Shown piece by piece: positions 55,260 through 64,000 of a stretch of DNA of 64,000 bases (positions are counted from its first letter, which is position 1; each line of letters opens with the position of its first letter). The position numbers and the translations under genes are program-made. This stretch comes from Methylobacterium sp. CB376. Its GTDB lineage: Bacteria; Pseudomonadota; Alphaproteobacteria; Rhizobiales; Beijerinckiaceae. The notes under the pieces were generated by a model, which had not been told where the DNA came from, ran no database searches, and worked only from the letters and a program-made list of their open reading frames with translations. The DNA lies in the NCBI RefSeq assembly GCF_029714205.1, contig NZ_CP121648.1, positions 6,726,001 to 6,790,000 of the forward strand. Direction: 5' to 3'.

Positions 55260-56048
55260 TCACTTGGTGTCGAACGGCAGGTACTTGGCCCGGATGCGGT
55301 CGTAGGTGCCGTCCCGGACGAGGGCGGCGAGCGCCTCGTCGAGGGCCTCCCGCAGGGCGTCGTCGCCCTTGCGCAGGCCGATCCCGACGCCCTCGCCGAG
55401 GAGCGGATCGCCCGGCGGCACGTCGCCGACCAGCCGGCAGCAGGCCGCGCCGTCGTGGAGCGCCAGGATCTCCGAGAGCTCGCGCTTGTCGCCGAGCACG
55501 AGATCGAGCCGGCCGAGGCGCAGGTCGTAGCCGGCATCCTTCACGGAATCGAAGACGCGCAGATCCGCGCCCGGCGCCCGCGCCTCCAGGTAGGCGAGTT
55601 CGCGCGAGCGCGCGGCGACGCCGATCGCCCGGCCCTTCAGGGAGGCCGGGTCGAGGGGGGGCGCCGGGGCGTCGCGGCGGGCCATGAAGGCGGAGGGGAT
55701 GCGGTAGTAGGGGCGCGAGAAGGCGATGCGGCCCCGGCGCTTCTCGGTGATCGCGAGGGACGCCATGATGGCGTCGTACTCGCCCGCTTCGAGGCCCCGG
55801 ATGATCCCGTCCCACTGGTGGGTGACGATCCGGCAGGTGAGGCGCGCCTGCCCGCACAGGGCCTCGGCGAGATCGACCTCGAACCCGGCCGGCCGGCCGT
55901 CCTCGACGTAGTTGAAGGGCGGGTTGCCGCCCTCGGTGGCGATCCGCACCGGCTCCGGCAGGCCGGCGGCCCGCGCCGGCAGCGCGGCCGGCACCGGCAG
56001 GGCGGCGAGGCTGAGGAGGACGAGGAGGCGCGAGGAGAGGCGGCTCAT
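55260..56048 (-). CDS. Basic amino-acid ABC transporter binding protein
   Basis: 262 residues: signal peptide (LLVLLSLAALPVPAALPARAAG), then the family-3 domain EPVRIATEGGNPPFNYVEDGRPAGFEVDLAEALC, CRIVTHQWDGIIRGLEAGEYDAIMASLAITEKRR, ending YDRIRAKYLPFD. Pattern of lysine/arginine/ornithine (ArgT/HisJ) proteins. No permease or ATPase adjoins. Transcribed in the same direction as, and upstream of, the dehydrogenase-like gene. Confidence 0.85.
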   Translation of the reverse strand: MSRLSSRLLVLLSLAALPVPAALPARAAGLPEPVRIATEGGNPPFNYVEDGRPAGFEVDLAEALCGQARLTCRIVTHQWDGIIRGLEAGEYDAIMASLAITEKRRGRIAFSRPYYRIPSAFMARRDAPAPPLDPASLKGRAIGVAARSRELAYLEARAPGADLRVFDSVKDAGYDLRLGRLDLVLGDKRELSEILALHDGAACCRLVGDVPPGDPLLGEGVGIGLRKGDDALREALDEALAALVRDGTYDRIRAKYLPFDTK

Positions 56049-56205
56049 CCGGGCAGGGGCTCGGCGGGACGCGGCCCGTCTGGCGGGACGCGCCGTTCTG
56101 GCGTGACGCGGACCCTTGCCACGGCCGGGGCGGCGCGCGCAACCGCGGCGGACGGGCGGCCCCAGGGTTAATCCGCCTTTAAGCGGCGACCCGCCTGATG
56201 GCGCC

Positions 56206-57927
56206 ATGCGCCCGACCCGCACCCGCACGCCGCAGGATCCCCTCGAGGCCGTCGAGCTGCTCCCGCCCGAGGCGCCGCGGCCCCGCCCCGCCCCGGGCGG
56301 ATGGGCCGCGCCCACGCGCCGGGCGGGGCTCGACCTCGTCGATGCCGTCGAGGCGGAGGTCGCCCGCGCGGCCCGCGACCTCACCGGCGCGACGACCTCC
56401 TTCGCCGCCGCGGCGTCCGCCGCGCAGGAGGGCTACGCGGCCGCGGCCGGGCGCCTCGCCGCCGGCATCCCGCGGGACCTCGCCGAGGACGGCCGCGGCA
56501 TCGCGGCGGCGGCCGACATCCTGGCCGGGGAGGCGGCCGGCCTCGGCGCCGTGCTCGAACAGGCGGGCCGCCACCTCGACCAGGCCGGGGAGAGCCACGC
56601 CGAGGCCCGCCGCGCGGCGGGCCTGCTCGCGGACGCCGCCGAGGCCATCGCCCGCGCCGTCGACCGGGTGGCGGTCGTCGCCCGCGAGGCCAACCTCCTC
56701 GCCCACCAGGCCACGATCGAGGCGGCGCGCCTCGGCGAGGCCGGCGAGGGCTGCGCCCGGATGGCCCGCGACGCGGCGCGGCTCGCGGCCGAGGGCCTGC
56801 GGGCCGGGGAGGCGATCCGGCAGCTCGGCCGCCGCTGCGAGGACGGGGCCGCGGCCGCGACCGCCGCGGCCGGGATGGCGGCGGCCTCGGTGGCCGGCCT
56901 CGGCCCGGTGCTCGCCACCCTGCGGGCGGCGAGCGGCGCCCAGGCCGACCAAGCCGAGGCCATCGCCGGGACGGCCCGGGGGATCGCCGAGGAGGCCGAC
57001 CGGCTCGGCGGCGACCTGGCCGAGGCGCTGGTCGCGGCGTCGGGCGCGGTGCTGCGCGCGGCGGCGGCCGAGGCGGCGGCGCGGGGCCTCGCCGGCTCCG
57101 GGCCCCGCCTCGTCGCGGCCCTGCGCCATGCCGAGATCGGCGACCGGCGCCTGCACGACCGCTACCCGCTCGATCTCCCGGCCCGGCTGGGGCGGCGGGG
57201 CCTCGGGCGCGTGGTCGATCTCGGCGCCGGCGGGCTCCTGCTCACGCCCCCCGCCGGGGTCGCGGCCGCGCCCGGCAGCCTCCTCGACCTCGACCTGCGC
57301 GGGATCGGCCGGGTCGCCGTGCGGGTGGTCGGGACCAGCCCCCGGGGCCTCCACTGCGCCTTCGCGCGGGAGGCCGATGCCGCGCGCTGCGCGCCGGCCC
57401 TGGCGCGGATCGAGGCGGCCCATCGCCCCCTGGTGGCGGCGGCCCAGGACCTCGCCGCCGAGGTCGGGCAGGCCCTGGAGGGCGCTCTCGGCCTCGGCCG
57501 GCTCCCCCGCGACGCCCTGTTCGACCCGGCCTACGCCCCGGTTCCCGGCAGCGCGCCGCCGCGCTTCCTCACCGCGGCCGGCCCCGTCCTGGAGGAGATC
57601 CTGCCGCCGCTCCTGGAGCCGCCCCTGCTCGCGGATGCGCGCCTCGCCCATTGCTTCGCGGTCGACCGCAACGGCTACGCCCCGGTGCACAACCGCCGCT
57701 TCGCGCAGGAGCCCCGTCCCGGCGACCCGGACTGGACGGCCCGCCACGCGCGCCACCAGCGCTTCCACGACGATCCCGCCGGGCTCGCGGCGGCCCGCTC
57801 GATGCGCCCCTTCCTGGTCCAGCTCCGCCCGGAGGAGGGGCGGGCGGCGCCCCTGCGCGAGGTCTCGGCGCCGGTGCGCGTGCACGGGCGGCACTGGGGC
57901 GGGGTGCGGATGGCCTATCGGCTGTGA
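56206..57927 (+). CDS. Soluble MCP-like protein with internal PilZ domain
   Basis: 573 residues, no TM segment. The N-terminal two-thirds are long Ala-rich helices with an MCP signalling hairpin-like tip (VAVVAREANLLAHQATIEAARLGEAGEGCARMARD). About residues 315-390 form a PilZ-type domain (RRLHDRYPLDLPARL, VVDLGAGGLLL). The C-terminal domain has CFAVDRNGYAPVHNRRFAQ, HDDPAGLAAARSMRPFLVQ and RVHGRHWGGVRMAYR, the pattern of many alphaproteobacterial MCPs. Likely couples c-di-GMP or redox/ligand sensing to chemotaxis (inference). Confidence 0.8.
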   Translation: MRPTRTRTPQDPLEAVELLPPEAPRPRPAPGGWAAPTRRAGLDLVDAVEAEVARAARDLTGATTSFAAAASAAQEGYAAAAGRLAAGIPRDLAEDGRGIAAAADILAGEAAGLGAVLEQAGRHLDQAGESHAEARRAAGLLADAAEAIARAVDRVAVVAREANLLAHQATIEAARLGEAGEGCARMARDAARLAAEGLRAGEAIRQLGRRCEDGAAAATAAAGMAAASVAGLGPVLATLRAASGAQADQAEAIAGTARGIAEEADRLGGDLAEALVAASGAVLRAAAAEAAARGLAGSGPRLVAALRHAEIGDRRLHDRYPLDLPARLGRRGLGRVVDLGAGGLLLTPPAGVAAAPGSLLDLDLRGIGRVAVRVVGTSPRGLHCAFAREADAARCAPALARIEAAHRPLVAAAQDLAAEVGQALEGALGLGRLPRDALFDPAYAPVPGSAPPRFLTAAGPVLEEILPPLLEPPLLADARLAHCFAVDRNGYAPVHNRRFAQEPRPGDPDWTARHARHQRFHDDPAGLAAARSMRPFLVQLRPEEGRAAPLREVSAPVRVHGRHWGGVRMAYRL

Positions 57928-57972
57928 TCCGGGATCCGCGTGGCGAAGCCATCACCCGGATGTCGGATGAGC
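57928..57972 (+). repeat. Dispersed repeat family 1, copy E (short)
   Basis: TCCGGGATCCGCGTGGCGAA, then GCCATCACCCGGATGTCGGA, joined to TGAG, lies in the 46-bp gap between the MCP-like gene and the convergent LysR gene. Only the palindromic end of the family is present. Confidence 0.65.
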
Positions 57973-57973
57973 C

Positions 57974-58840
57974 TCACCCCTCGGGCGCTGGCGGCGGGCC
58001 CGCGAAGGCGTCGCGCAGGCAGGCGGTGACGGCGCGGACCGCCGGCGCCGCGCGCAGGTCGGCGTGGACCACGAGCCAGATCTCGCGGCGCAGCGGCGGA
58101 TCCTGCGGGCGGAGCGGCGCCAGGAGCGGGTCGGCGGCGGCCAGGAAATCCGGCAGCATCGCGATCCCGGCGCCGGCGCGCGCCGCGGCGGCCTGGATCT
58201 CGACGCTCTCGGCCCGGACCGCGAAGGGCCGCCCGGCTGCCACCGCCTCCAGGGCGACCTGCTGGGGCGAGCCCTGCATCGCGCCGTCCGCCCCGACGAA
58301 GCGCCACGCCGCCTCCGGCCGGCCGCGGAGGGAATCCGGGTTGGCGTAGAGCCGGAAGGTCATCTCGCCGAGCCTGCTGACGGCGACCTCGCCGGTCTCC
58401 GGGCGGCTCAGCCGCACCGCCACCTCGGCCTCCCGCCGCGCCAGGGAGGCGTGCCGCGTCTCGGCGCGCAGGCGGATCGTCAGGCCGGGATGCCGCGCCT
58501 GCAGGGCCGCCAACGGGGCCATCAGGCGCGCGGCCGCGAGGGCGGGCGGCGCGCTCAGCGTCACCTCGCCGACGAGGCTCGACCGCGTGCCCGCCGCGGC
58601 GCGCCCGATCGCCTGGGCCTCCCGCTCCATGCGGGCGGCGAGGATGGCGATCCGCGCGCCCTCCGGCGTCAGGACCAGCCGGCGCCCGCGCCGGTCGACG
58701 AGCCTGAGGCCGAGCTGCGCCTCCAGGGCGGCGACCCGGCGCGCCACCGTCGCGTGCTCGACGCCCAGGCGCCGCGCCGCGGCCGAGAGGCTGCCCTCCT
58801 CCGCGAGCGCCGCGAAGTGCCGCAGGCCGTCCCAATCCAC
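57974..58840 (-). CDS. LysR-family transcriptional regulator
   Basis: 288 residues from a GTG at 58840 with GAGGAGGA eight bases before it. DNA-binding WDGLRHFAALAEEGSLSAAARRLGVEHATVARRVAALEAQLGLRL, then a LysR substrate domain (GEVTLSAPPALAAARLMAPLA). Divergent from the quinone oxidoreductase gene 123 bp away, its probable target. Confidence 0.9.
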   Translation of the reverse strand: MDWDGLRHFAALAEEGSLSAAARRLGVEHATVARRVAALEAQLGLRLVDRRGRRLVLTPEGARIAILAARMEREAQAIGRAAAGTRSSLVGEVTLSAPPALAAARLMAPLAALQARHPGLTIRLRAETRHASLARREAEVAVRLSRPETGEVAVSRLGEMTFRLYANPDSLRGRPEAAWRFVGADGAMQGSPQQVALEAVAAGRPFAVRAESVEIQAAAARAGAGIAMLPDFLAAADPLLAPLRPQDPPLRREIWLVVHADLRAAPAVRAVTACLRDAFAGPPPAPEG

Positions 58841-58963
58841 CTGAAGAATCCTCCTCGCGCCGGATGCCCCCTGTGAAGTTTCGCACAAAGGAGGGCCGAG
58901 AATAGGGAATTTCCGCCCGGCCCGCCACGCCGGACACTCGCCCGTCACCCGATGGAGGATGCC

Positions 58964-59932
58964 ATGGACGTGAAGGTGCAGATGGCCGCGTGCGGGGAGG
59001 TCGAGCGGCTGGAGGTCGTCCCCTGCGGCGCCGAGGAGCCCGGCCCGGGCGAGATCCGGCTCCGGCACCGGGCGATCGGCGTGAACTTCATGGACATCTA
59101 TCACCGCACGGGCCTCTACGAACTGCCGCTCCCGGCGGTGCCCGGAGTCGAGGGGGCGGGCGTCGTCGAGGCGGTCGGGCCCGGCGTCGCGGGCCTCGCC
59201 CCGGGGGAGCGGGTGGCCTATGCGGGAGTGCCCGGCGCCTATGCGGCGACGCGCCTGCTCCCGGCCTGGCGGGCGATTCCCCTGCCGGAGGCGATCTCCG
59301 ACGAGGCCGCCGCGGCCTCGCTGCTGCGCGGCCTGACCGCCCACATGCTGCTGACGCTCACCTGTCCGGTGACGGCCGGGAGCGTGCTGCTGGTCCATGC
59401 CGCGGCGGGCGGGCTCGGGGCGCTGGTCACGCGCTGGGCCTCGCGCCTCGGCGCGGTGGTGATCGGCACGGTCGGGTCCGAGGAGAAGGCGCAGGCGGCC
59501 CGCGCGAGCGGGGCCGCCGCCGTGATCGTCGGCCGCGACGCCGACCTTCCCGCGCGGGTCGCCGACCTCACGCGGGGGCGCGGCGTCGACTTCGCCATCG
59601 ACGGGATCGGGGGCGGGATGCTGGCGCGCACGCTCGCCTGCCTGCGGCCCTTCGGCACCGTGGCGAGCGTCGGGCAGGCGGCGGGGCCGATCCCGCCGCT
59701 CGCCGTGGAGGAGGTCGGGCCGCGCCGCTCCCTGTCCCTCGCCCGGCCGAGCGTGATGGCCTACGCGGCGGACCGCGCGCGCTACCCGGAGGCGGCCCGC
59801 GCCGTGCTCGCCGCGATGCGGGAGGGGATCGCCGGCGAGATCGGCGGCACCTACCCGCTCGCCGAGGCCGGGCGGGCGCAGCGCGACCTCGAATCCGGGC
59901 GCAGCCGCGGCAGCCTGCTCCTGCTTCCCTGA
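58964..59932 (+). CDS. NADPH:quinone oxidoreductase, zeta-crystallin type
   Basis: 322 residues, MDR superfamily without zinc ligands. RAIGVNFMDIYHRTGLYELPLPAVPGVEGAGVVEAVG, VAYAGVPGAYA, nucleotide-binding LLVHAAAGGLGALVTRWA (AAGGVG-like). It reduces quinones or enones with NADPH. The ATG at 58964 follows GGAGGATGCC. Convergent with moaA, stops 4 bp apart. Probably controlled by the divergent LysR. Confidence 0.9.
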   Translation: MDVKVQMAACGEVERLEVVPCGAEEPGPGEIRLRHRAIGVNFMDIYHRTGLYELPLPAVPGVEGAGVVEAVGPGVAGLAPGERVAYAGVPGAYAATRLLPAWRAIPLPEAISDEAAAASLLRGLTAHMLLTLTCPVTAGSVLLVHAAAGGLGALVTRWASRLGAVVIGTVGSEEKAQAARASGAAAVIVGRDADLPARVADLTRGRGVDFAIDGIGGGMLARTLACLRPFGTVASVGQAAGPIPPLAVEEVGPRRSLSLARPSVMAYAADRARYPEAARAVLAAMREGIAGEIGGTYPLAEAGRAQRDLESGRSRGSLLLLP

Positions 59933-59936
59933 CGGC

Positions 59937-60977
59937 TCAGCCGCCGGTGGTGCTCATGTGCCGCGGCACGGCCGGGCGCGCCGCGCGCGCGATGACGAAG
60001 TCGTGGCCCTTGGGCTTGCGGGTGATCGCCTCGGTGATCGCTTCGGCCACCAGCGCGTCGTCCGGCGAGGCGCGCAGGGGCGCGCGCAGATCCGCCGCGT
60101 CCTCCTGGCCGAGGCACATGTAGAGCCTGCCCGTGCAGGTGAGGCGCACCCGGTTGCAGCTCTCGCAGAAATTATGGGTCAGCGGCGTGATGAAGCCGAG
60201 CCGCCCGCCGGTCTCCTCCACCCGCACGTAGCGGGCCGGGCCGCCGGTGCGGTCGGGCAGCGGCGTCAGGCGGAAACGGGCGTCGAGGCGCTCGCGCACC
60301 ACCGAGAGGGGCAGGAACTGGTCGGCCCGGTCGGGCTCGATCTCGCCGAGCGGCATGACCTCGATGAGGGTCAGGTCCATGCCCTCGCCGTGGGCCCATT
60401 CGAGCATCGGGACGATCTCGTCCTCGTTCACGCCCCGCAGCGCCACGGCGTTGATCTTGACCCGGATCCCGGCGGCCCGCGCCGCCGCGATGCCGCCGAG
60501 GACGACCGGGAGGTCGCCCCGGCGGGTGATGGCGCGGAAGCGGGCCGGATCGAGGGTGTCGAGGGAGACGTTGATCCGCCGCACCCCGAGATCGGCGAGT
60601 TCGGCCGCGTACTGGGCGAGCCGGGTGCCGTTCGTGGTCAGCGTGAGCTCGTCGAGGGCGCCCGAGGCGAGGTGCCGCGACAGGCCGCGGAAGAGCCGCA
60701 TGATGTCCCGCCGCACCAGGGGCTCGCCGCCGGTGATGCGCAGCTTGCGCACCCCGCGCGCGACGAAGACCGCGCAGACCCGGTCGAGCTCCTCCAGGGT
60801 GAGCAGGTCGCGCCGGGGGAGGAAGGTCATGTCCTCCGCCATGCAGTAGACGCAGCGCAGGTCGCAGCGATCGGTCACCGAGACGCGCAGGTAGGTGATC
60901 GCCCGCTGGAAGGGGTCGATCAGGGGCGCCGGCCGCGTGGGCGCCGGGCGCGTCGTCTCGTCGGCGGGACCCCACAT
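59937..60977 (-). CDS. moaA: GTP 3',8-cyclase (molybdenum cofactor)
   Basis: 346 residues, radical [24 protein letters not shown] holds the C-x3-C-x2-C cluster site, [16 protein letters not shown] the SAM-binding GGEP, and [23 protein letters not shown] the C-terminal cluster. The terminal STTGG carries the Gly-Gly needed for catalysis. With MoaC it makes cyclic pyranopterin monophosphate. No other moa genes in the window. Confidence 0.95.
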   Translation of the reverse strand: MWGPADETTRPAPTRPAPLIDPFQRAITYLRVSVTDRCDLRCVYCMAEDMTFLPRRDLLTLEELDRVCAVFVARGVRKLRITGGEPLVRRDIMRLFRGLSRHLASGALDELTLTTNGTRLAQYAAELADLGVRRINVSLDTLDPARFRAITRRGDLPVVLGGIAAARAAGIRVKINAVALRGVNEDEIVPMLEWAHGEGMDLTLIEVMPLGEIEPDRADQFLPLSVVRERLDARFRLTPLPDRTGGPARYVRVEETGGRLGFITPLTHNFCESCNRVRLTCTGRLYMCLGQEDAADLRAPLRASPDDALVAEAITEAITRKPKGHDFVIARAARPAVPRHMSTTGG

Positions 60978-61128
60978 GGCGGGCTGGACGCTCCTCTCTG
61001 GCGGCCTGCCGGGACCGGGGTGCGGCCCCGTGGACCGCCCGATCTCTGGCGGCCGGGCCGCCCCCTGCATATGAGGGCAGATGCGGCGGCGAGCAAGCGG
61101 CCGGCGGGAGAGCCCCGGGAGAAGCCCC

Positions 61129-61503
61129 ATGAGCGATGCAGACTGGCCGACCGAGATCCGCCTGGCGCGGGACAAGCGCGTTCTGCACGTGACCTTCGCG
61201 GACGGCGCCGCCTACGCCCTGCCGGCCGAGTACCTGCGGGTGGAGAGTCCCTCGGCCGAGGTCCAGGGCCATGCCCCCTCCGAGCGCCAGTGGATCGGCG
61301 GCAAGCGCGAGGTCCAGATCCTGTCGGTGACCCCGGTCGGCAATTACGCGGTCAAGCTCGGCTTCGACGACCTGCACGATACCGGGATCTTCTCCTGGAC
61401 CTACCTGCGCGAGCTCGGCGCGACCCGGGAGGAGCGGTTCGCCCGCTACTGCGACGAACTCGCCCGGCGCGGCCTGAGCCGGGACCCGCCGCGCCGGTCC
61501 TGA
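61129..61503 (+). CDS. DUF971 (GBBH-like N-terminal) protein
   Basis: 124 residues. [64 protein letters not shown]: the stand-alone form of the gamma-butyrobetaine-hydroxylase N-terminal domain, thought to bind a metal or take part in Fe-S or cofactor pathways. Divergent from moaA. Confidence 0.85.
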   Translation: MSDADWPTEIRLARDKRVLHVTFADGAAYALPAEYLRVESPSAEVQGHAPSERQWIGGKREVQILSVTPVGNYAVKLGFDDLHDTGIFSWTYLRELGATREERFARYCDELARRGLSRDPPRRS

Positions 61504-61665
61504 CGCTCCCCGGGGGCGCCGGGGAGGCGGAACGGCGGGAAAACCCCTCGCATTGGCGGCAATTTAGGCCGGATGGAGCGCCGGGGGTGGCTCTTTGTTC
61601 AGCATCTGTTAATCTTCCTCCGATCCGATGGCCCGCGTCCCAGGGGCCCTCGACAGGAGTCGCCG

Positions 61666-61938
61666 ATGTTCAGCATTGGACCCTTCCACCGGTCGGCCGG
61701 CCAGCCCGCGGGGATCTACACCTCGCTGCTGCCGCTCGAGCCGGAGCCTCTGGAGACCGAAGCGGCCGGCGTTCCGGCCGTGCCGGCTCCCGTGTTCCGC
61801 CGGCACGCCCTCGTGACCGTGCTCCTCGTCGTGATGACGCTCGCGGTCCAGTCGGCCGTGGGCTGGTGGACGCTGCCGAGCGCCCCGCGCGACCTGTCCC
61901 CGTCGGCCCTTGCCCCAACGGAACGCGCACCCTCCTGA
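61666..61938 (+). CDS. Small single-helix membrane protein
   Basis: 90 residues from an ATG after CAGGAG. Polar N-terminal half, one TM helix (LVTVLLVVMTLAVQSAVGWW) near residues 49-68 and a short Pro/Ser tail. Not recognised. The gap before it (61504-61665) shows no gene. Confidence 0.55.
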   Translation: MFSIGPFHRSAGQPAGIYTSLLPLEPEPLETEAAGVPAVPAPVFRRHALVTVLLVVMTLAVQSAVGWWTLPSAPRDLSPSALAPTERAPS

Positions 61939-61943
61939 GGACG

Positions 61944-62015
61944 CATTGCGTCACCGAGAGTGCGTCGCGTCCCCGAGACCGCTTCGCGTCCCCGAGAGCG
62001 CTTCGCGTCCCCTGG
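61944..62015. repeat. 19-bp tandem repeat, about 3.8 units
   Basis: Units CATTGCGTCACCGAGAGTG, CGTCGCGTCCCCGAGACCG, CTTCGCGTCCCCGAGAGCG and a partial CTTCGCGTCCCCTGG run head to tail immediately after the stop of the small membrane-protein gene. Consensus core CGCGTCCCCGAGA. Confidence 0.8.
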
Positions 62016-62144
62016 CATTCTGCCGCATTGCCGGCCCGAATCAGCTTGGAAAAAGGCGCGCCCCTTGCGCAGGGGCCACATTTCGTTAACGTCGCGTTCA
62101 TCGCGGAACGTTCGCGAAATCCAGCGCACAAGGGGAGGCCTCGC

Positions 62145-62339
62145 ATGGCTTCAGACGCTGTTACCACCCAGGACGCGATCCGGGTGAAACCGACCCAGGA
62201 CGGGACATACACGGTGTATCGCGGCACCAGCGTGCTGGTGAGTGGCCTGACCCGCGCCCAGGCGGAGCTCTACGAGGCGTCGATCATCCAGCAGGCCCGC
62301 CTGGCCCGGGAGGCGCCGGCCGTCCGCTCCGTCCACTGA
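62145..62339 (+). CDS. Small hypothetical protein
   Basis: 64 residues from an ATG behind AAGGGGAGG. VKPTQDGTYTVYRGTSVLVSGLTRAQAELYEASIIQQARL suggests two beta strands and a helix. Upstream is a near-palindrome TCGCGGAACGTTCGCGA (62101-62117) that might be an operator. Family not recognised. Confidence 0.7.
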   Translation: MASDAVTTQDAIRVKPTQDGTYTVYRGTSVLVSGLTRAQAELYEASIIQQARLAREAPAVRSVH

Positions 62340-62827
62340 ACTCCGCCGGGCGGCCCGCTCCCGCGCGGCCCTGCCCGCGAGCGCCGCGGCCGCCGATGGC
62401 GGCGGCGCGCGGCGACGAGAGAGCGCCGACCCGCCTGCCAGACCCGCCGCGACGCGCGAGACCGGCGGGCCGCCGGCAGATCCCCAGACCATCCTCAGTC
62501 AGCAGCGGTCCGATCCCGTGCCGGCGCGCCGGCGGGGCCGTCCGCCGCGCCCGCACGGGCATCCGGCAGGATCGTCCGTCGGGTTCCCGCGCGTCGACTT
62601 CCCCGGTTCGGGCCCGCGATCCATCGCGCGGGCGATGCGGCCGGTCACGATCGCCGCGCCGCTCTGGACGGGCGAGTGTTCAAGAGCAGCGCGCCCGCCG
62701 CGTCAGTGCGGATCAGGTGCTCGCCGGCGCCGGGCGCCCGAGCGTAACAAAAGCATATGTTAACGTCTGCGGCTGGACACTGGGTTGCATACCGCGCCCG
62801 GGGTGCGGATCGGTGGACGTGGGGAAG
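62340..62827. other. Intergenic region upstream of the sensor gene
   Basis: About 490 bp with no gene I can support; frames here are shadows. The AT-rich stretch AACAAAAGCATATGTTAACG near 62747-62766 is the best promoter-region candidate for the GAF-PAS-GGDEF gene. Confidence 0.4.
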
Positions 62828-64000
62828 ATGGTCGATTCGTTTGCCCGCGCGGACGGCGCCTCGCCCGGCGAGGACATGCCCGCGGAGGAGAGGCGCCTGC
62901 GGGAACTCGCGGCCTACCGGATCGCCGACAGCGCGCCCGAACCGGAGATCGACCGCATCGCCTCCCTGGCCGCCGCCCTGTTCGGGACGCCCTGGGCCGC
63001 CGTGACGCTGATCGGCGAGGACACGCAGTGGCTCAAGGCGCGCCACGGCCTCGACCTGCCGCGGACGCCCCGATCGGTCTCCTTCTGCACGCACACGATC
63101 GAGAGCGACGAGGTCATGGTGGTCCCGGATGCCAGCCGGGACCCGCGCTTCCGCGACAATCCGCTGGTGCGGGGCGACCTCGCCCTGCGCTTCTACGCGG
63201 GCGCGCCCCTGGTCACGCCGAGCGGGGCGCGCATCGGGGCGATCTGCGTCCTCGACCATGCCCCGCGCCCCGCCCTCGACGCGGCCGGGCGGGGGCGCCT
63301 CGCCGACCTCGCGCGCCTGATGATGACCCAGCTCGACCTGCGGCGCCAGGGCCGGCGCGACGCGGAGATCACGCGCTTCGCGGCCGCCACGGAACTCGCG
63401 CTCCTCTCCGTCGATCCGGACGGCCGCATCGGCTTCGCCAACCAGGCGAGCGAGCGCCTCTTCGGCTACGGGCCGGGCGACCTCGTCGGGCTGCCGGTCG
63501 AGGTCATCGTGCCGCAGCGCGCCCGGGCCCGCCACCGCGAAGGCATGGCCCGCGTCCTCGGGGAGGGCGGGACGCGCCTCGCCGGCCGGACCGTGCAATT
63601 CACCGGCCTGCGCCGGGACGGCAGCGAGGTGGCGGTCGAACTCACGCTCTCGGTCTGGACCGGCGCCGAGGGGATGTGCATGGGGGCGGTGATCCGGGAC
63701 GTCGCGGAGGGCGACGGGCGGCTCCTCAACCTCGCCGACCGCGACCCCGTCACCGGCCTGCCGAACCGGCGCCACCTCACCGAGATCCTGGCCGCCCGCC
63801 TGGTCGCCGGGCCGGTCGCCGCGCTGCTGCTGCACCTCGAGGGGCTCAAGGAAGCCTCGGAGGAGCTCGGGCACGGGCTCGGGGACGCCCTGGCCCAGGC
63901 CGCGACGATCCGGCTCCTCGCGGCCCTCGACGGCGACGCCACCGCGGCGCGCTGGGACGGGGACCGCATGGCCGTCCTGGTGCCCGATCCGGAGCCCGCC
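62828..64000 (+). CDS. GAF-PAS-GGDEF sensor protein (3' end off window)
   Basis: An open frame of 391 codons running off the window. GAF domain about residues 25-170 (YRIADSAPEPEIDRIASLAAALFGTPWAAVTLIGEDTQWLKARHG, SFCTHTI, FYAGAPLVTPSGARIGAICVLD), PAS about 180-295 (LLSVDPDGRIGFANQASERLFGYGPGDLVG), and the start of a GGDEF domain (LADRDPVTGLPNRRHL). Likely a diguanylate cyclase, perhaps with EAL beyond the edge. The GGDEF active-site loop is not yet reached, so activity cannot be judged. No TM segments. Confidence 0.9.
   Translation, partial: MVDSFARADGASPGEDMPAEERRLRELAAYRIADSAPEPEIDRIASLAAALFGTPWAAVTLIGEDTQWLKARHGLDLPRTPRSVSFCTHTIESDEVMVVPDASRDPRFRDNPLVRGDLALRFYAGAPLVTPSGARIGAICVLDHAPRPALDAAGRGRLADLARLMMTQLDLRRQGRRDAEITRFAAATELALLSVDPDGRIGFANQASERLFGYGPGDLVGLPVEVIVPQRARARHREGMARVLGEGGTRLAGRTVQFTGLRRDGSEVAVELTLSVWTGAEGMCMGAVIRDVAEGDGRLLNLADRDPVTGLPNRRHLTEILAARLVAGPVAALLLHLEGLKEASEELGHGLGDALAQAATIRLLAALDGDATAARWDGDRMAVLVPDPEPA

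Noticed and set aside
62097..62117. Possible LexA/SOS box upstream of the 64-residue gene.
   Set aside because: Alphaproteobacterial LexA sites need GAAC/GTTC direct repeats with 7-base spacing; here the spacing and orientation are wrong. Kept only as a generic near-palindrome.

Overview
The window is G+C-rich alphaproteobacterial chromosome. A MucR/Ros regulator, RIME-like intergenic palindromes, a TctD/TctE-type two-component system, an oxalate/formate antiporter and strong G/C third-position bias suggest Methylobacteriaceae (Methylobacterium or a close relative). That placement is inferred from gene content; no rRNA or marker search was possible.

Layout. 1-10.6 kb: IS5 debris, then a minus-strand carboxylate block: a molybdate-binding-like protein, an MHS-family (citrate/tricarballylate-type) symporter, and two genes resembling ATP-citrate lyase subunits. 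Both of those are broken, one by an in-frame TAG and one by a 1-base frameshift. A family-1 solute-binding protein follows, divergent from its likely two-component regulators. 10.7-21.6 kb: accessory region with a decayed IS5 copy, an oxalate/formate antiporter (OxlT), a TauE/SafE exporter, a YdcZ-type protein with a divergent LysR, a MITE-like element, an amino-acid binding protein, a class V aminotransferase, an IclR regulator, an IS3 remnant and a fragment of a second family-1 binding protein. 21.6-31 kb: a long minus-strand run combining a chromate/oxidative-stress set (rhodanese-ChrB, ChrA, a small secreted protein, a DUF1259 protein, an Fe/Mn SOD like ChrC, a YncE-like propeller) with a second group (Cj0069-family ATP-grasp, small secreted protein, YdcZ transporter, DUF3182 protein, alpha/beta hydrolase). 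31-34.4 kb: debris, a MucR-like regulator without its zinc cysteines, a small gene truncated by a third IS5 copy, and tRNA-Gly(TCC).

34.5-64 kb is mainly core genome: CLC channel, a frameshifted ketopantoate reductase-like gene, SDR, DapA-family protein, a degenerate peptide deformylase, SleB hydrolase, pyruvate kinase, LysE exporter, decayed porin, DUF5666 protein, MtnA, tyrosine phosphatase, HD hydrolase, Tag, SerB, MiaA, 3-hydroxyisobutyrate dehydrogenase-like protein, arginine/lysine-type binding protein, a soluble MCP-like protein with PilZ, LysR plus quinone oxidoreductase, MoaA, DUF971 protein, and a GAF-PAS-GGDEF protein running off the end.

Cross-cutting observations: (i) three families of short intergenic repeats recur across the window; (ii) at least four genes carry apparent single-base deletions inside homopolymers, which may be real decay or sequencing error; (iii) several enzymes lack hallmark catalytic or metal-binding residues (deformylase-like, SDR, MucR-like).
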